From the NCBI RefSeq assembly GCF_020193655.1, contig NZ_JADYVE010000001.1:496001-560000 (forward strand): a stretch of DNA of 64,000 nucleotides, written 5' to 3'. Shown here piece by piece: positions 45,999-55,923 of the stretch; positions within the stretch are counted from its first letter, which is position 1, and every line of letters starts with the position of its first letter. The notes below the pieces were generated by a model. That model was not told the origin of the DNA, searched no databases, and saw only the letters and a list, made by a program, of their open reading frames with translations. A program made the translations under genes and the position numbers. This DNA comes from Ensifer sp. IC3342 (GTDB taxonomy: Bacteria; Pseudomonadota; Alphaproteobacteria; Rhizobiales; Rhizobiaceae).

Positions 45999-46149
45999 CC
46001 GGATCTGCCGCCGGGAAATGGCTTAACCCGGCGAAACCGAAGTGTTTTTCTTGTACAATTCCTGAAAATCGGATTCGATTCGAGCGCAAAGTTGTGCAAC
46101 GTTTCAGGGTGCAGCGGCACTGCCGGAAGGCTTGATCGGCGGCGTCGCT

Positions 46150-46171
46150 GACGGGATGCATACATCCCGTC
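46150..46171. repeat. Hairpin in the M16-acetyltransferase gap
   Basis: GACGGGATG, CATA, CATCCCGTC: perfect 9-bp arms. There is no T-run. The neighbouring bases (46060-46100) carry a degenerate GAAAATCGGATTCGATT palindrome like that at 8488. Confidence 0.5.
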
Positions 46172-46252
46172 GCGCATAATTGGTTGGGACGGACGAGGAA
46201 AATCCAGGCGGCTCTTTGCCCGCCCCGCCACGATCCTGGCCTGGAGGGATAT

Positions 46253-46864
46253 ATGGCACGATCGGTTTTTCGGTTTCTGTCGCGGCAGCCCGAGTCGATC
46301 GAGATCGCCAACCGGAACTATGTGCTCCGCCTCCCGCGCTACGCCGACTATCGCCAGTGGTATCAGCTGCGCAACGAGAGCCGCGCCTTCCTGGAGCCGT
46401 GGGAACCCAGCTGGCGTGCCGACGAAATGACCGAGAGCGCGTTTCGCAGCCGAGTCATCCGCAATGAGCAGGAATATGCCTCCGGTCAGGCTGTCCCCCT
46501 TTTCCTTTTCCACAAGCCGGACGAAACACTCCTCGGCGGCCTCACCATCGGACATATCCGGCGAGGCGCTGCGCAGAACTGCATGATCGGCTACTGGATG
46601 GGACAGAAATATGCGGGCCAGGGCCACATGTACGAGGCGCTGAAACTGACGATCCCCTACATCTTTTCGGTCCTTGAGTTGCACCGTATTGAAGCAGCCT
46701 GTATTCCAGAGAATGCCCGGAGCATCCGGCTCCTTGAAAAGGCCGGCTTTGAGCGTGAAGGCTATTTGAGACAGTACTTGAAGATAAACGGGCAATGGCG
46801 GGACCATCTCATGTTTTCCCTCCTGTCCGCAGACGCCGTACCGAACAGGAATATGCCCCTTTGA
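46253..46864 (+). CDS. GNAT N-acetyltransferase (RimJ/RimL-like)
   Basis: 203 residues from the ATG at 46253 (GGAGGG upstream). The GNAT core is MIGYWMGQKYAGQGHMYEAL, including the acetyl-CoA Q/R-x-x-G-x-G/A loop, followed by HRIEAACIPENARSIRLLEKAGF, the RimJ/RimL signature. It likely acetylates protein N-termini (ribosomal) or a small molecule. Its stop overlaps the ATG of the GGDEF-EAL gene by one base, so the two are translationally coupled. Confidence 0.9.
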   Translation: MARSVFRFLSRQPESIEIANRNYVLRLPRYADYRQWYQLRNESRAFLEPWEPSWRADEMTESAFRSRVIRNEQEYASGQAVPLFLFHKPDETLLGGLTIGHIRRGAAQNCMIGYWMGQKYAGQGHMYEALKLTIPYIFSVLELHRIEAACIPENARSIRLLEKAGFEREGYLRQYLKINGQWRDHLMFSLLSADAVPNRNMPL

Positions 46865-49776
46865 TGCCCCTAAGCTCTAAGCCGTTCGCGCGACCAGCCG
46901 CAAAGCTGGCAGCGTTTCTGGTCGCATTCGCCGTCTTCGCCATTGGACTTGCCGGCGGCGTCGCGCACGCGCTCGAACCGGTGAAGATCTCTCGCGAGGA
47001 TACGGCACTCGATCTGACGGCGACGACCGAGATCTACAGCGGGAGGGGCGAGGCGTTCCAGGTTTCGACTGCGCCCGGCACCGACGGCATCGTGCGCCGC
47101 ATCGAAGTGCGATCGAGCACCGAAAATCACCAGGGCGACTGGGCGGTCTTCGCACTCGCAAATGTCTCCGAGGAGCAGCTTGAGCGCGTGATCGTCGCGC
47201 CGCATTTCCGGCTCGTGAATTCAAAGCTGTTCTGGCCGGATCTCGGGTCGCAGCGCATCCTCTCGATCACGCCGAGCGAAGGCTTTGCCCTCGACCGGCA
47301 GCCGAGCGATGAGGCCGACGTCTTCCGCATCACGCTCAATCCGGGCGCCGTCATCACCTTCGTCGCCGAGCTTGCTACGCCGGATCTGCCGCAAATCTAT
47401 CTTTGGCAGCCCGACGCCTACAAGGACACGGTCAACGCGTTCACGCTCTACCGTGGCATCGTGCTCGGGATCGCCGGTCTTCTGGCGGTGTTCCTGACCA
47501 TCCTCTTCGTCGTCAAGGGAACCTCGATGCTGCCGGCGACCGCCGCGCTAGCCTGGGCAGTGCTCGCCTACATCTGCGTCGATTTCGGCTTCCTGTCGAA
47601 GCTGATCAGCGTCACCGCCGGCGACGAGCGAATATGGCGAGCGGGCACCGAAGTCTTCCTGGCGGCGGGACTGGTCGTTTTCCTGTTCACCTACCTCAAC
47701 CTCAATCGCTGGCACCAGCATCTCGGCTATGCAACGCTCGCCTGGATTCTGGGCCTGGCGCTGCTCTTTGGCGTCGCGGTGTATGACCCGGCGATCGCCT
47801 CGGGCATCGCCCGCCTCTCGTTCGCGCTAACGGCAAGCGTCGGCATCGTGCTGATCGCCTATCTCGGCTTCAACCGCTACGACCGCGCGATCCTTCTTGT
47901 TCCGGCCTGGCTGTTGATCCTTGTCTGGCTTTTCGGCGCATGGCTCGCGGTCACAGGTCAGCTTGCCAACGATATCGTTCAGCCAGCACTCGGCGGCGGC
48001 CTTGTGCTGATCGTGCTGCTGATCGGCTTCACCGTGATGCAGCATGCCTTTGCGGGCGGCGCCTATCAGCAGGGTCTCTTCTCCGATCTGGAGCGGCAGT
48101 CGCTCGCGCTAACCGGATCGGGCGACACAGTGTGGGACTGGGACGTGGCGCGCGACCGCGTCGTGACCATCCCCGACATCTCGCACCAGCTTGGCCTTTC
48201 ACTCGGAACGATGAACGGCCCCGTCCGGAACTGGGTGCCGCGCCTGCACCCGGACGACCGCGATCGTTTCCGCGCAACACTCGACGTGCTGCTGGAGCAT
48301 AGGCGCGGCCGGCTGAACCACGAATTTCGCGTACGCGCCGAAGATGGCCACTACCATTGGCTGTCGATCCGCGCGCGCCCGGTGCTCGGTACAAACGGCG
48401 AGATCATCCGTTGCGTCGGGACCATCGTCGACATCACCGAACAGCGCAATTCAATCGAGCGACTGTTGCACAACGCGCTCCACGACAATCTGACCGGCCT
48501 TCCGAACAGGCAGGTGTTTCTCGACCGCTTGCAGGCAATCCTGCTGATGGCCGACGGCTCCGGCTCGGTGCGACCGACCGTTCTTGCGATCGACATCGAT
48601 CGCTACAAGCAGGTCAACGATTTGCTCGGCATCGCAGCCGGCGACAACATACTCATCGCGCTGACGCGCCGCCTGCGCCGTCTGCTACGCCCGCAGGACA
48701 CTCTGGCACGCCTTGGCGGTGATCAATTCGGCCTGATCCTTCTGTCCGAGCGGGATCCGGCGAAAATCGCTGACTTTGCCGATGCGGTCAGCAAGGCGAT
48801 CATGGTCCCGCTCAACTACGGCAATCGCGAGATCAATCTCACTGCTTCGATCGGCCTCGTTTCATGGCTCGACCAGGAACAGAGTGCAGCCGGCCTTCTC
48901 GACGACGCGGAGCTTGCGATGTTCCGCGCCAAGAAGGCGGGCGGCAACCGCGTCGAACCGTTCCGTCCGGCCTTCAGAACATCGGGGTCGGACCGCCTGC
49001 AGCTCGAGGCGGACCTGAAGCGGGCGATCGAGCGCACGGAACTTTCGCTGGTCTACCAGCCGATCGTCCGGCTCAACGATGCCGAAATCGCCGGCTTCGA
49101 GGCACTAATGCGCTGGGATCATCCGAAGCGCGGCAATATCTCGCCGACGGAGTTCATCCCGATCGCCGAGAATTCCGATCTCATCAATCAGCTTGGCATG
49201 TTCGCCTTCGAAAAGGCGACCAACGATCTTACCGATTGGCAGATACAGACGGGCGACCTGCCGATTTTCGTTGCGATCAATCTTTCGAGCGCACAGCTTC
49301 TAAACAACGAGCTCTATGACGACATCCGGGCCGTTCTCAACAAGAACCGCTGCGATCCGGCAAAGGTCAAGATGGAGCTCACGGAATCGCTGGTGATGGA
49401 AAATCCGGAACAGGCGCGGCTCGTCCTCGAAAAGCTCAAGGAAGCAGGCCTGCGGCTGGCGCTCGACGATTTCGGCACAGGCCACTCGTCGCTCTCCTAC
49501 CTGACGCGTTTCCCCTTCGACACGATCAAGATCGACAAGGCGCTCGTGCGCGACCCGAGCGACAAGCGCGGCATCCTTTTGCGTTCCGTGATCACCATGG
49601 CCCGCGAACTCGATATGCAGGTGGTCGCCGAAGGCATCGAGTCCGAAGAAGACGCCATCCAACTCGCGCAGATGGGTTGTGACTACGGCCAGAGTTTCCT
49701 CTTCGGCCCGCCGGTCGGATCGGAATCGATCCTGCGCTTGCTGAAGGAACGGTTTCCACTGATGAAGAGGGCATAG
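46864..49776 (+). CDS. Membrane PAS-GGDEF-EAL c-di-GMP protein
   Basis: 970 residues from the ATG at 46864. The signal peptide (LAAFLVAFAVFAIGLAGG) leads to a periplasmic beta-rich domain (about 40-190, like 7TMR-DISM sensors), then about seven membrane helices (200-410). These are followed by PAS/PAC (430-540), GGDEF (545-710) and EAL (725-970). The GGDEF signature is GGDQF (618-622), so cyclase activity is probably lost. EAL is intact: Glu746 in FEALMRWDHP, AINLSSAQL, ELTESL, LDDFGTGHSSL, IKIDKAL and AEGIESEE. It likely degrades c-di-GMP in response to an envelope signal. Co-translated with the acetyltransferase. Confidence 0.92.
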   Translation: MPLSSKPFARPAAKLAAFLVAFAVFAIGLAGGVAHALEPVKISREDTALDLTATTEIYSGRGEAFQVSTAPGTDGIVRRIEVRSSTENHQGDWAVFALANVSEEQLERVIVAPHFRLVNSKLFWPDLGSQRILSITPSEGFALDRQPSDEADVFRITLNPGAVITFVAELATPDLPQIYLWQPDAYKDTVNAFTLYRGIVLGIAGLLAVFLTILFVVKGTSMLPATAALAWAVLAYICVDFGFLSKLISVTAGDERIWRAGTEVFLAAGLVVFLFTYLNLNRWHQHLGYATLAWILGLALLFGVAVYDPAIASGIARLSFALTASVGIVLIAYLGFNRYDRAILLVPAWLLILVWLFGAWLAVTGQLANDIVQPALGGGLVLIVLLIGFTVMQHAFAGGAYQQGLFSDLERQSLALTGSGDTVWDWDVARDRVVTIPDISHQLGLSLGTMNGPVRNWVPRLHPDDRDRFRATLDVLLEHRRGRLNHEFRVRAEDGHYHWLSIRARPVLGTNGEIIRCVGTIVDITEQRNSIERLLHNALHDNLTGLPNRQVFLDRLQAILLMADGSGSVRPTVLAIDIDRYKQVNDLLGIAAGDNILIALTRRLRRLLRPQDTLARLGGDQFGLILLSERDPAKIADFADAVSKAIMVPLNYGNREINLTASIGLVSWLDQEQSAAGLLDDAELAMFRAKKAGGNRVEPFRPAFRTSGSDRLQLEADLKRAIERTELSLVYQPIVRLNDAEIAGFEALMRWDHPKRGNISPTEFIPIAENSDLINQLGMFAFEKATNDLTDWQIQTGDLPIFVAINLSSAQLLNNELYDDIRAVLNKNRCDPAKVKMELTESLVMENPEQARLVLEKLKEAGLRLALDDFGTGHSSLSYLTRFPFDTIKIDKALVRDPSDKRGILLRSVITMARELDMQVVAEGIESEEDAIQLAQMGCDYGQSFLFGPPVGSESILRLLKERFPLMKRA

Positions 49777-49811
49777 CCGCGCGACGAAGCGGACCTTTTG
49801 TCCGAGGACGG

Positions 49812-50417
49812 TCAGGCGTGGCCGGCGTCCGTGGAAAGCATCGCGGAGCTGACACCCATCAGCTCAAGCGCCCGGTCATATTTCTCGTCCAAGGCGCGGT
49901 CGAAGATGAGTTCCTCGCGCGCGGGGCACGTCAGCCAACCATTCTGGGCGATCTCGCTCTCAAGCTGGCCGGGTCCCCATCCTGCATAACCGAGCAGCAT
50001 CGTTGCCTTGAGAGGCCCCTCGCCGCGCGAAATGGCTCGGACGATATCAAGTGTCGCCGTCAGGCAGATGTCATCGCTGACGGGAATGCTGGAGTCGCTC
50101 AGATAATCGTCGGAATGCAGCACGAAACCGCGGCCGGTCTCTACCGGACCGCCTGCTTGAATCTGAAAATCCCGTGTCGTTGGGGGCAGGCGGATCGCCT
50201 CCTCCTCGTCTAGGATCTGCAGATGCAAGAGGACATCCGGGAAGGTCAGCCGTTGCGGCCGGTTGAGGACAAATCCCATCGCCCCGTCCTCGGAATGGGC
50301 GCAGACGAAAATGACCGTGCGGGCAAAATTGGCATCGAACATGCTCGGCATGGCGATCAGGAATTGACCGTCAAGGAAACCACGTTCGCGTGTCTTGTGC
50401 AGCACCGTTGTCGCCAT
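49812..50417 (-). CDS. YqgE/AlgH-family protein
   Basis: 201 residues. Family signature segments are [54 protein letters not shown] and [16 protein letters not shown]. The fold is known from structures, but the function remains open (AlgH affects alginate in Pseudomonas). Soluble and cytosolic. Transcribed divergently from the DsbD-alpha-like gene across a 165-bp gap. Confidence 0.9.
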   Translation of the reverse strand: MATTVLHKTRERGFLDGQFLIAMPSMFDANFARTVIFVCAHSEDGAMGFVLNRPQRLTFPDVLLHLQILDEEEAIRLPPTTRDFQIQAGGPVETGRGFVLHSDDYLSDSSIPVSDDICLTATLDIVRAISRGEGPLKATMLLGYAGWGPGQLESEIAQNGWLTCPAREELIFDRALDEKYDRALELMGVSSAMLSTDAGHA

Positions 50418-50582
50418 AATGGGTATAGCCTATCAATTCGCCACGAAATGAAAAGCGCCTCTACGTGGCGGCTGCGAAAATTTGCACGCACGACGCTCGC
50501 GCGTGCCGATCAAGCGATTATGATCGCCGGCATAGGCAGTGGCGGCTGGCGGCACGGGCCGAAGAGCGCTAATGCTTAGCCC

Positions 50583-51434
50583 ATGACCAAGCGCCTCACA
50601 GAAGAGAAGATGGCCCGATGCGTCGCTGCGGCAAGTCTTCTGCTCTTATTTTTTCTTCCTGCCAAATTGCATGCGGCCGCCAGCGAATGGGTGACGGCGG
50701 CCGGTGGCGCCATCCGTCTCGTCGCTGCGCAGCCCGAGGCGGACGGCACCATTCCGGCTATTCTCGAAGTCAAGCTCAAACCCGGCTGGAAGACCTACTG
50801 GCGCAATCCGGGGGCAAGCGGAATACCCCCACAGATTACGATCGACCCCTCCTCTGGCGTTGTTCTGAAGGGCATCGATTTCCCCGCACCGAAGAACTTC
50901 GGTGAGGGAGCGGCGCGCTATGTCGGGTATGACACTCCCGTCACCTTCCCACTGACGCTGACGAGGACACGTAACGACGGCAGCGACCTCGCCATCCGCG
51001 CGTCCGTCTTCCTGGGCATCTGCGAGGAGATCTGCATCCCGGTCCAGGGCGAACTGAACCTTGTCCTGAAGAAGGGCGAGTTCGACAATCCGCTCGACGA
51101 GGTACGCATCGCCGATGCCGTGGCGGCCCTACCGCAAGCTCCGTCGAACGATTTCAACGTCACGAAAGCAAGCTTCGATGCAGAGGCAGGAGCGATCCGG
51201 CTTCGTCTTCAATTACCTCCGGAGTCAAAGGCTGACCAGCCGGATCTCTTTCTCGCCGGCCCCTCTGGCATGAGCTTCGGCAAGCCGGCTTTCGGAGCTG
51301 AAACGGGCGTTCAGCGCACGGCGGACATTCCGGTAAGGTTCTCCGGCAAGGACAAGGACATCAAGGGAAAGCCGATTGCACTGACTGTGCGCGCCGGCAG
51401 CCGGAGCATGGAAACGACCCTTGCCTTTGATTGA
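50583..51434 (+). CDS. Periplasmic DsbD-alpha-domain protein
   Basis: 283 residues. A signal peptide (MARCVAAASLLLLFFLPAKLHA; a start at 50610 fits it better than 50583) exports an immunoglobulin-like domain that matches DsbD N-terminal domains. It includes ASVFLGICEEICIPVQGEL, where two Cys residues correspond to the DsbD-alpha redox pair. There are no DsbD membrane or thioredoxin domains, so it must receive electrons from a separate partner such as CcdA/ScsB-like DsbD-beta. It may reduce periplasmic disulfides. The peroxiredoxin gene follows 49 bp downstream, which suggests a shared redox role. Confidence 0.85.
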   Translation: MTKRLTEEKMARCVAAASLLLLFFLPAKLHAAASEWVTAAGGAIRLVAAQPEADGTIPAILEVKLKPGWKTYWRNPGASGIPPQITIDPSSGVVLKGIDFPAPKNFGEGAARYVGYDTPVTFPLTLTRTRNDGSDLAIRASVFLGICEEICIPVQGELNLVLKKGEFDNPLDEVRIADAVAALPQAPSNDFNVTKASFDAEAGAIRLRLQLPPESKADQPDLFLAGPSGMSFGKPAFGAETGVQRTADIPVRFSGKDKDIKGKPIALTVRAGSRSMETTLAFD

Positions 51435-51483
51435 TCGCGACCTATAGTCCGCACCGAACCTCGCTCAAATCAGGGAGAAGACC

Positions 51484-51969
51484 GTGACTATTTCCGTCGG
51501 AGACAAGCTGCCCACCGCAACCTTCAAGGAAAAGACCGCCGACGGCCCGGTCGAGGTGACGACGGAACAGCTCTTCAAAGGCAAGCGCGTCGTTCTCTTT
51601 GCCGTACCGGGTGCCTTCACGCCGACCTGCTCGCTCAATCACCTTCCCGGCTATCTCGAAAATCGCGACGCGATCCTTGCCCGCGGCGTTGACGACATAG
51701 CCGTAGTCGCAGTCAATGACCTGCACGTCATGGGCGCCTGGGCAACTTCGTCCGGCGGCATGGGCAAAATTCATTTCCTATCAGACTGGAATGCCGACTT
51801 CACGAAAGCGCTCGGCATGGACATCGATCTTTCAGCCGGTACGCTCGGCATCCGCTCCAAGCGCTACTCGATGTTGGTCGAAGATGGGGTGGTAAAGACG
51901 CTGAACGTCGAGGAAAGCCCCGGCCAGGCGACCGTTTCAGGCGCCGCCGCAATGCTCGAACAGCTTTGA
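51484..51969 (+). CDS. Peroxiredoxin (Prx5-type, single-Cys)
   Basis: 161 residues. The peroxidatic Cys49 lies in PGAFTPTCSLNHLPGY, the Prx5/AhpE-type motif with conserved Pro and Thr; the later Arg is in GIRSKRYSMLVEDG. No second Cys is present, so it is a 1-Cys enzyme that relies on an external thiol (glutathione/glutaredoxin). It removes H2O2 or organic peroxides in the cytosol. The ATG at 51484 follows AGGGAGAAG. It may share a transcript with the DsbD-alpha-like gene and ends at a hairpin shared with rnhA. Confidence 0.92.
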   Translation: MTISVGDKLPTATFKEKTADGPVEVTTEQLFKGKRVVLFAVPGAFTPTCSLNHLPGYLENRDAILARGVDDIAVVAVNDLHVMGAWATSSGGMGKIHFLSDWNADFTKALGMDIDLSAGTLGIRSKRYSMLVEDGVVKTLNVEESPGQATVSGAAAMLEQL

Positions 51970-51991
51970 GAAGCTGACAGTCAAATGAGTG

Positions 51992-52012
51992 AACGGGCCC
52001 GAATGGCCCGTT
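51992..52012. terminator. Hairpin between convergent peroxiredoxin and rnhA genes
   Basis: AACGGGCC, loop CGAAT, GGCCCGTT followed by TTCTT: short bidirectional terminator in the 45-bp gap. Confidence 0.65.
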
Positions 52013-52014
52013 TC

Positions 52015-52476
52015 TTATAAGGCGATATCAGGGCGACGGGTTTTCTTGAACGGCTCCATGCCCTTGCGGGCGAGCTCGTCTGCACGCTCGTTCTCCGGGT
52101 GCCCTGCATGGCCCTTGACCCAGTGCCAGGTCACCTTATGGCGCCCTCTCGCCTCATCCAGCGCCTGCCAAAGCTCTCCATTCTTCACCGGCTTTCTATC
52201 TCCGGTCTTCCAACCGTTGCGCTTCCAGCCGTGAATCCATTTGGAGATGCCGTCCATGACGTATTTGCTGTCGGTGTGAAGATCGACTTCGCATGGTTGC
52301 TTCAGCGCGTTCAGCGCCGAGATCGCAGCCAGCAACTCCATGCGGTTGTTGGTGGTCTCGGCCTCTCCACCAGACATTTCCTTCTCCACGTCGCCATAAC
52401 GCAGCACTGCTCCCCAGCCGCCCGGGCCGGGATTTCCCGAACAGGCGCCATCGGTAAAGATGTCGACGTGCTTCAT
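52015..52476 (-). CDS. rnhA: RnhA, ribonuclease HI
   Basis: 153 residues. Degrades the RNA strand of RNA-DNA hybrids during replication and R-loop removal. Catalytic acids are Asp9 in [14 protein letters not shown], the Glu of NNRMELLA, the Asp of TDSKYV and the Asp of ENERADELA, with the conserved His in VKGHAGHP. Its ATG overlaps the thrB stop (ATGA), so it is translated from the ispH-thrB-rnhA transcript. Confidence 0.97.
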   Translation of the reverse strand: MKHVDIFTDGACSGNPGPGGWGAVLRYGDVEKEMSGGEAETTNNRMELLAAISALNALKQPCEVDLHTDSKYVMDGISKWIHGWKRNGWKTGDRKPVKNGELWQALDEARGRHKVTWHWVKGHAGHPENERADELARKGMEPFKKTRRPDIAL

Positions 52477-53453
52477 GCCGATGCCTCTTGACGCGTGAGG
52501 CCGTATTCGGCGCTCGACAGGATGGCGCGATGGAAGCGGATCTTCGTCAGATACTCGAGCGGATCCTTCTTCACCACCAGCGCGCCGGGTGGCGTCATAA
52601 GCCAGTCGTAGAGGCGGGTCAGAAAGAAGCGCAGCGCCGACCCCCGCGCAAGCAACGGCAGGGCCGCCACTTCTTCCGCCGTCAGCCTTCGTACACTCTG
52701 GTAGCCGGACAGCAGCGCCATGCCCTTGGTGATGTTATAGGAGCCGTTCTTCTCAAAGCACCAGGAATTCAGGCAGACCGCGACGTCATAGGCTAGGAAA
52801 TCGTTGCAGGCGAAATAGAAATCGATGAGGCCCGATAGGCGATCGCCGAGGAAGAAGACGTTGTCCGGGAAGAGGTCCGCATGAATGACGCCTTCCGGCA
52901 GGTTCTTCGGCCAGCGTGCCTCCAGATAGCTCAGCTCCGCGGCGATCTCATCCTTCAGGCCGGCCTGCACCTCATCGGCACGGGCCTCCGAGTTTTGCCA
53001 GAGCGGACGCCAGCCAGCAACCGAGAGCGCATTGGCACGCTTCAAAGGAAAATCCTGGCCGGCGACATGCATGGCTGCGAGTGCGCGGCCGACCTCGCGG
53101 CAATGCTGCGCCTCGGGCTTTCTCAACCACATGCCTTCGAGGAAGGAGATCACGGCGGCCGGACGGCCGGACAGTTCTCCCAGAAGCTCGCCGTCCGCGC
53201 GCGGCAGCGGCAGCGGACAGGACAGTCCCCTTTCGGCCAGATGGTGCATCAGACCAAGGAAGAACGGGAGATCGTCCGCGTTCACACGCTTTTCGTAAAG
53301 CGTGAGAATATAGGAGCCCTTGGTGGTGTGGAGCAGGAAGTTCGAGTTTTCGACCCCTTCCGCAATGCCCTTGTAGGAGGTCAGGGCACCTACGTCATAG
53401 GCTGCCAGAAAACGGATCAGATCGTCTTCCGTGATGTCGGTATAAACTGCCAA
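52473..53453 (-). CDS. thrB: ThrB, homoserine kinase (APH-like type)
   Basis: 326 residues with an aminoglycoside-phosphotransferase fold. The catalytic loop is [14 protein letters not shown] and the metal site is [16 protein letters not shown]. It phosphorylates homoserine, and the product is the substrate of ThrC at 43.3 kb. It starts with TTG ([15 protein letters not shown]), a common case for this gene. It lies between ispH and rnhA on the same strand and is coupled to rnhA by a 4-nt overlap. Confidence 0.94.
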   Translation of the reverse strand: MAVYTDITEDDLIRFLAAYDVGALTSYKGIAEGVENSNFLLHTTKGSYILTLYEKRVNADDLPFFLGLMHHLAERGLSCPLPLPRADGELLGELSGRPAAVISFLEGMWLRKPEAQHCREVGRALAAMHVAGQDFPLKRANALSVAGWRPLWQNSEARADEVQAGLKDEIAAELSYLEARWPKNLPEGVIHADLFPDNVFFLGDRLSGLIDFYFACNDFLAYDVAVCLNSWCFEKNGSYNITKGMALLSGYQSVRRLTAEEVAALPLLARGSALRFFLTRLYDWLMTPPGALVVKKDPLEYLTKIRFHRAILSSAEYGLTRQEASA

Positions 53454-53521
53454 GGTTCGCCACTTTCAGAAACGCAAGTCGAGTAGTTGGAGCAGGCCGC
53501 GGCCGGAACACCGCGCTTTGA

Positions 53522-54532
53522 TTATTCGCCGTTGACGAAAGCCATGTCGGCTGTGGTCAATTCGACGTGGCGGAGCTCCCGGTTGACGAGAAAGTTCTCA
53601 TTTTCCTCGACCGTATCGGCAAGCTCTACCACGGCATCGTAACGCTCGCGGAACGCCTCGATGATTTCGTTGACGATGACTTCCGGCGCGGAAGCGCCGG
53701 CGGACAGGCCGACCGTAGAGATGTCCCCGATCGCTTCCCAGTCGATTTCCGACGCGCGCTGGACCAGAACCGATTTCTTTGCGCCGGCCCTCAGTGCCAC
53801 TTCGACGAGGCGCTTGGAATTGGACGAATTCGGCGCGCCGACGATCAGGAACAAGTCGCAGCCGGGCGCCGCCTGCTTTACCGCCTCCTGGCGGTTCGTG
53901 GTCGCGTAGCAGATCGAATCGGCCGCCGGTGCAGTCAGATTCGGGAAACGCTCGTGAAGCCGCTTGATGACGCCGGCGGTGTCATCGACCGACAGCGTCG
54001 TCTGGGTTACGAATCCGAGATTATCGGGGTCCGGCGGCACGTAGACGTCCGCGTCTTCGACGGTTTCGACAAGCGACACGGCACCCTCGGGCAGTTGGCC
54101 CATCGTGCCGATAACCTCCGGGTGCCCGGCATGGCCGATGAGCACGACATGGCGTCCCAGCCGATGGTGACGCATCGCCTGCTTGTGCACTTTCGAGACA
54201 AGCGGGCAGGTGGCGTCAAGATAGAAGAGATTGCGCGCATCCGCATCGGCCGGCACGGACTTCGGTACGCCATGGGCCGAAAAGACCACCGGCTGCTTGC
54301 GATGCTCCGGCGGTATCTCGTCCAGTTCCTCAACGAAGATCGCACCCTTGGCTTCAAGCCCCTCGACAACATAACGGTTATGCACGATCTCATGGCGGAC
54401 ATAGACCGGCGCGCCGAACTCTTTCAACGCCAGAACGACGATCTGGATCGCCCGATCAACGCCGGCGCAGAAGCCGCGCGGGCCGCAGAGGCGAATGGTA
54501 ACCGGAGATTTTGCAGCCACAGATGATGCCAT
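53522..54532 (-). CDS. ispH: IspH, 4-hydroxy-3-methylbut-2-enyl diphosphate reductase
   Basis: 336 residues. Final step of the MEP isoprenoid pathway, giving IPP and DMAPP. Conserved cluster Cys residues are Cys22 in [12 protein letters not shown], one in [10 protein letters not shown] and one in [20 protein letters not shown] and FSAHGV hold the substrate-binding His residues. Located directly downstream of the cta operon's SURF1 gene and upstream of thrB on the same strand. Confidence 0.97.
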   Translation of the reverse strand: MASSVAAKSPVTIRLCGPRGFCAGVDRAIQIVVLALKEFGAPVYVRHEIVHNRYVVEGLEAKGAIFVEELDEIPPEHRKQPVVFSAHGVPKSVPADADARNLFYLDATCPLVSKVHKQAMRHHRLGRHVVLIGHAGHPEVIGTMGQLPEGAVSLVETVEDADVYVPPDPDNLGFVTQTTLSVDDTAGVIKRLHERFPNLTAPAADSICYATTNRQEAVKQAAPGCDLFLIVGAPNSSNSKRLVEVALRAGAKKSVLVQRASEIDWEAIGDISTVGLSAGASAPEVIVNEIIEAFRERYDAVVELADTVEENENFLVNRELRHVELTTADMAFVNGE

Positions 54533-54695
54533 GAGTCACGAAACGGTAGAACGAGCAGGGGCGAACATTGCCGGGCTAACCCGGCCTGCGCCATATATAG
54601 CGGCAACGCCAACGCACACAAGGAAGAACACCTGAGCAAATGCCGTGCCCCAACTTGGACCGCTTGAAAGGATCGCCGGCGCCTTATGTCCGGGA

Positions 54696-55472
54696 TCAGA
54701 CGTCGGACGCTGCATTTTCCCGGGTGGGCTGCCGCCTGCGGCGATAGAAGTAAACACCACTGACGGCCACGAGCGCTGCCGCAAGGCCGTACCACGTAAG
54801 AGCATATTGCAGGTGGTTGTTCGGCAAATCAAATTGCGTGACGCCGCCGATCGGCAGCCCGCCTGGATTTGGGGAGGCATCGGCGTCCACGAAGAAGGAA
54901 ACCACCCGATCGGTCGGAATCCCGGCCGCGCCCGCCATCGCGTCGAGGTCCTTCCAGTAGAAAATGTTCCTGGCGACGTCGTTATCGGGAACGAGAGAGG
55001 AAGGCTTTTCCGAAAGTCTCGGTCGGGCAAGCCCGTTCACCGTTACCGCTCCGGCAACCTGCCCTTCGGGGCGAGTCGATGCATCCTTCTTCTCGAACGG
55101 CACGAAGCCGCGGTTGACAAAAAGGGCGCGGCCATCCTCGAGCATCAGCGGCGTGAAGACATAGTAGCCGGTGCGACCTTCGTGGGTGGCGAAGAAATGG
55201 CGCTCCTTGCTGTGATCGTAGATGCCCGATACGCGCACGGTGAGGTAGTCGATGTCGTTGCCCGCGGCAGCCATTGCCTCGATTTCCTCGAGCGAGACCG
55301 GCGGTGCCGTACGCCGCTCCGCGATCGCGGTCAGCAGTGCTTCCTTCCACTGAAGCCGCTGCATCTGCCATGTACCGAGCGACACAAGCACGCCCAGAGC
55401 CGCGACCACCAGGAAGATGCCGGCAATCTCGCCGAGCCGACCTTGCCCCGCCGGCTTCCGCTTCTCAACCAC
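54696..55472 (-). CDS. SURF1-family cytochrome oxidase assembly factor
   Basis: 258 residues from the GTG at 55472, which has GGGTGAG upstream; an in-frame GTG at 55484 is an alternative. Two membrane helices near the ends (FLVVAALGVLVSLGTWQMQRLQWK and LAAALVAVSGVYFY) flank a periplasmic domain. That domain carries the SURF1 motifs GRTGYYVFTPL, LFVNRGFVP and NNHLQYALTWYGLA. SURF1 binds heme a during insertion into CtaD. It overlaps the DUF983 stop by several bases and ends the cta operon. Confidence 0.9.
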   Translation of the reverse strand: MVEKRKPAGQGRLGEIAGIFLVVAALGVLVSLGTWQMQRLQWKEALLTAIAERRTAPPVSLEEIEAMAAAGNDIDYLTVRVSGIYDHSKERHFFATHEGRTGYYVFTPLMLEDGRALFVNRGFVPFEKKDASTRPEGQVAGAVTVNGLARPRLSEKPSSLVPDNDVARNIFYWKDLDAMAGAAGIPTDRVVSFFVDADASPNPGGLPIGGVTQFDLPNNHLQYALTWYGLAAALVAVSGVYFYRRRRQPTRENAASDV

Positions 55473-55848
55473 GATCAATCTCACCCGGACGCGCGCTGTG
55501 GCGGTATTGCAGATTGATCAGCACGCCTTTCAGCATCCGCGTCAGAGCGAGGCTAAGGACGGTCGCGAGCGGTATCCAGAGCAGGAAATGCAGCCACAGC
55601 GGCGGATTGATGTTGACCTCCATCCACAGCGCCGCGCCGACGACGATGAAGCCGACGATCAGGATGACGAAGACCACAGGTCCGTCGCCGGAATCCGCGA
55701 AGCGATAGTCGAGTTCGCAATTGCTGCAAGCCGGGCGCAGTTTCAGGAACCCATCGAAAAGTTGACCCTGGCCGCAGCGCGGGCAGTGCCCCTTGATGCC
55801 GGTCAAGATCGGGTCGACCGGCGGATAGAGCGCCTTGTCGTCAGTCAT
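55465..55848 (-). CDS. DUF983 cta-operon membrane protein
   Basis: 127 residues. A zinc-ribbon-like start (CPRCGQGQLFDGF and CSNCELDYRF, two CxxC pairs) precedes two membrane helices (VVFVILIVGFIVVGAALWM and PLWLHFLLWIPLATVLSLAL). DUF983 proteins are encoded in cytochrome oxidase operons of alphaproteobacteria and may aid metal delivery, but that is unproven. The ATG follows GGAGG. Between ctaE and SURF1. Confidence 0.85.
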   Translation of the reverse strand: MTDDKALYPPVDPILTGIKGHCPRCGQGQLFDGFLKLRPACSNCELDYRFADSGDGPVVFVILIVGFIVVGAALWMEVNINPPLWLHFLLWIPLATVLSLALTRMLKGVLINLQYRHSARPGEIDRG

Positions 55849-55868
55849 TGCTCAACCTCCAAATGCAA

Positions 55869-55897
55869 GGGGCGGCCGCATTTCCGCAGGCCGCCCC
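55869..55897. other. Stem-loop between ctaE and DUF983
   Basis: GGGGCGGCC and GGCCGCCCC, 9-bp perfect arms with an 11-nt loop and no T-run. It could be an RNA processing or stability element that sets different levels for ctaE and the downstream genes. Confidence 0.45.
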
Positions 55898-55923
55898 GAA
55901 TTCAGTGCACCCTCGCCGGCCTG

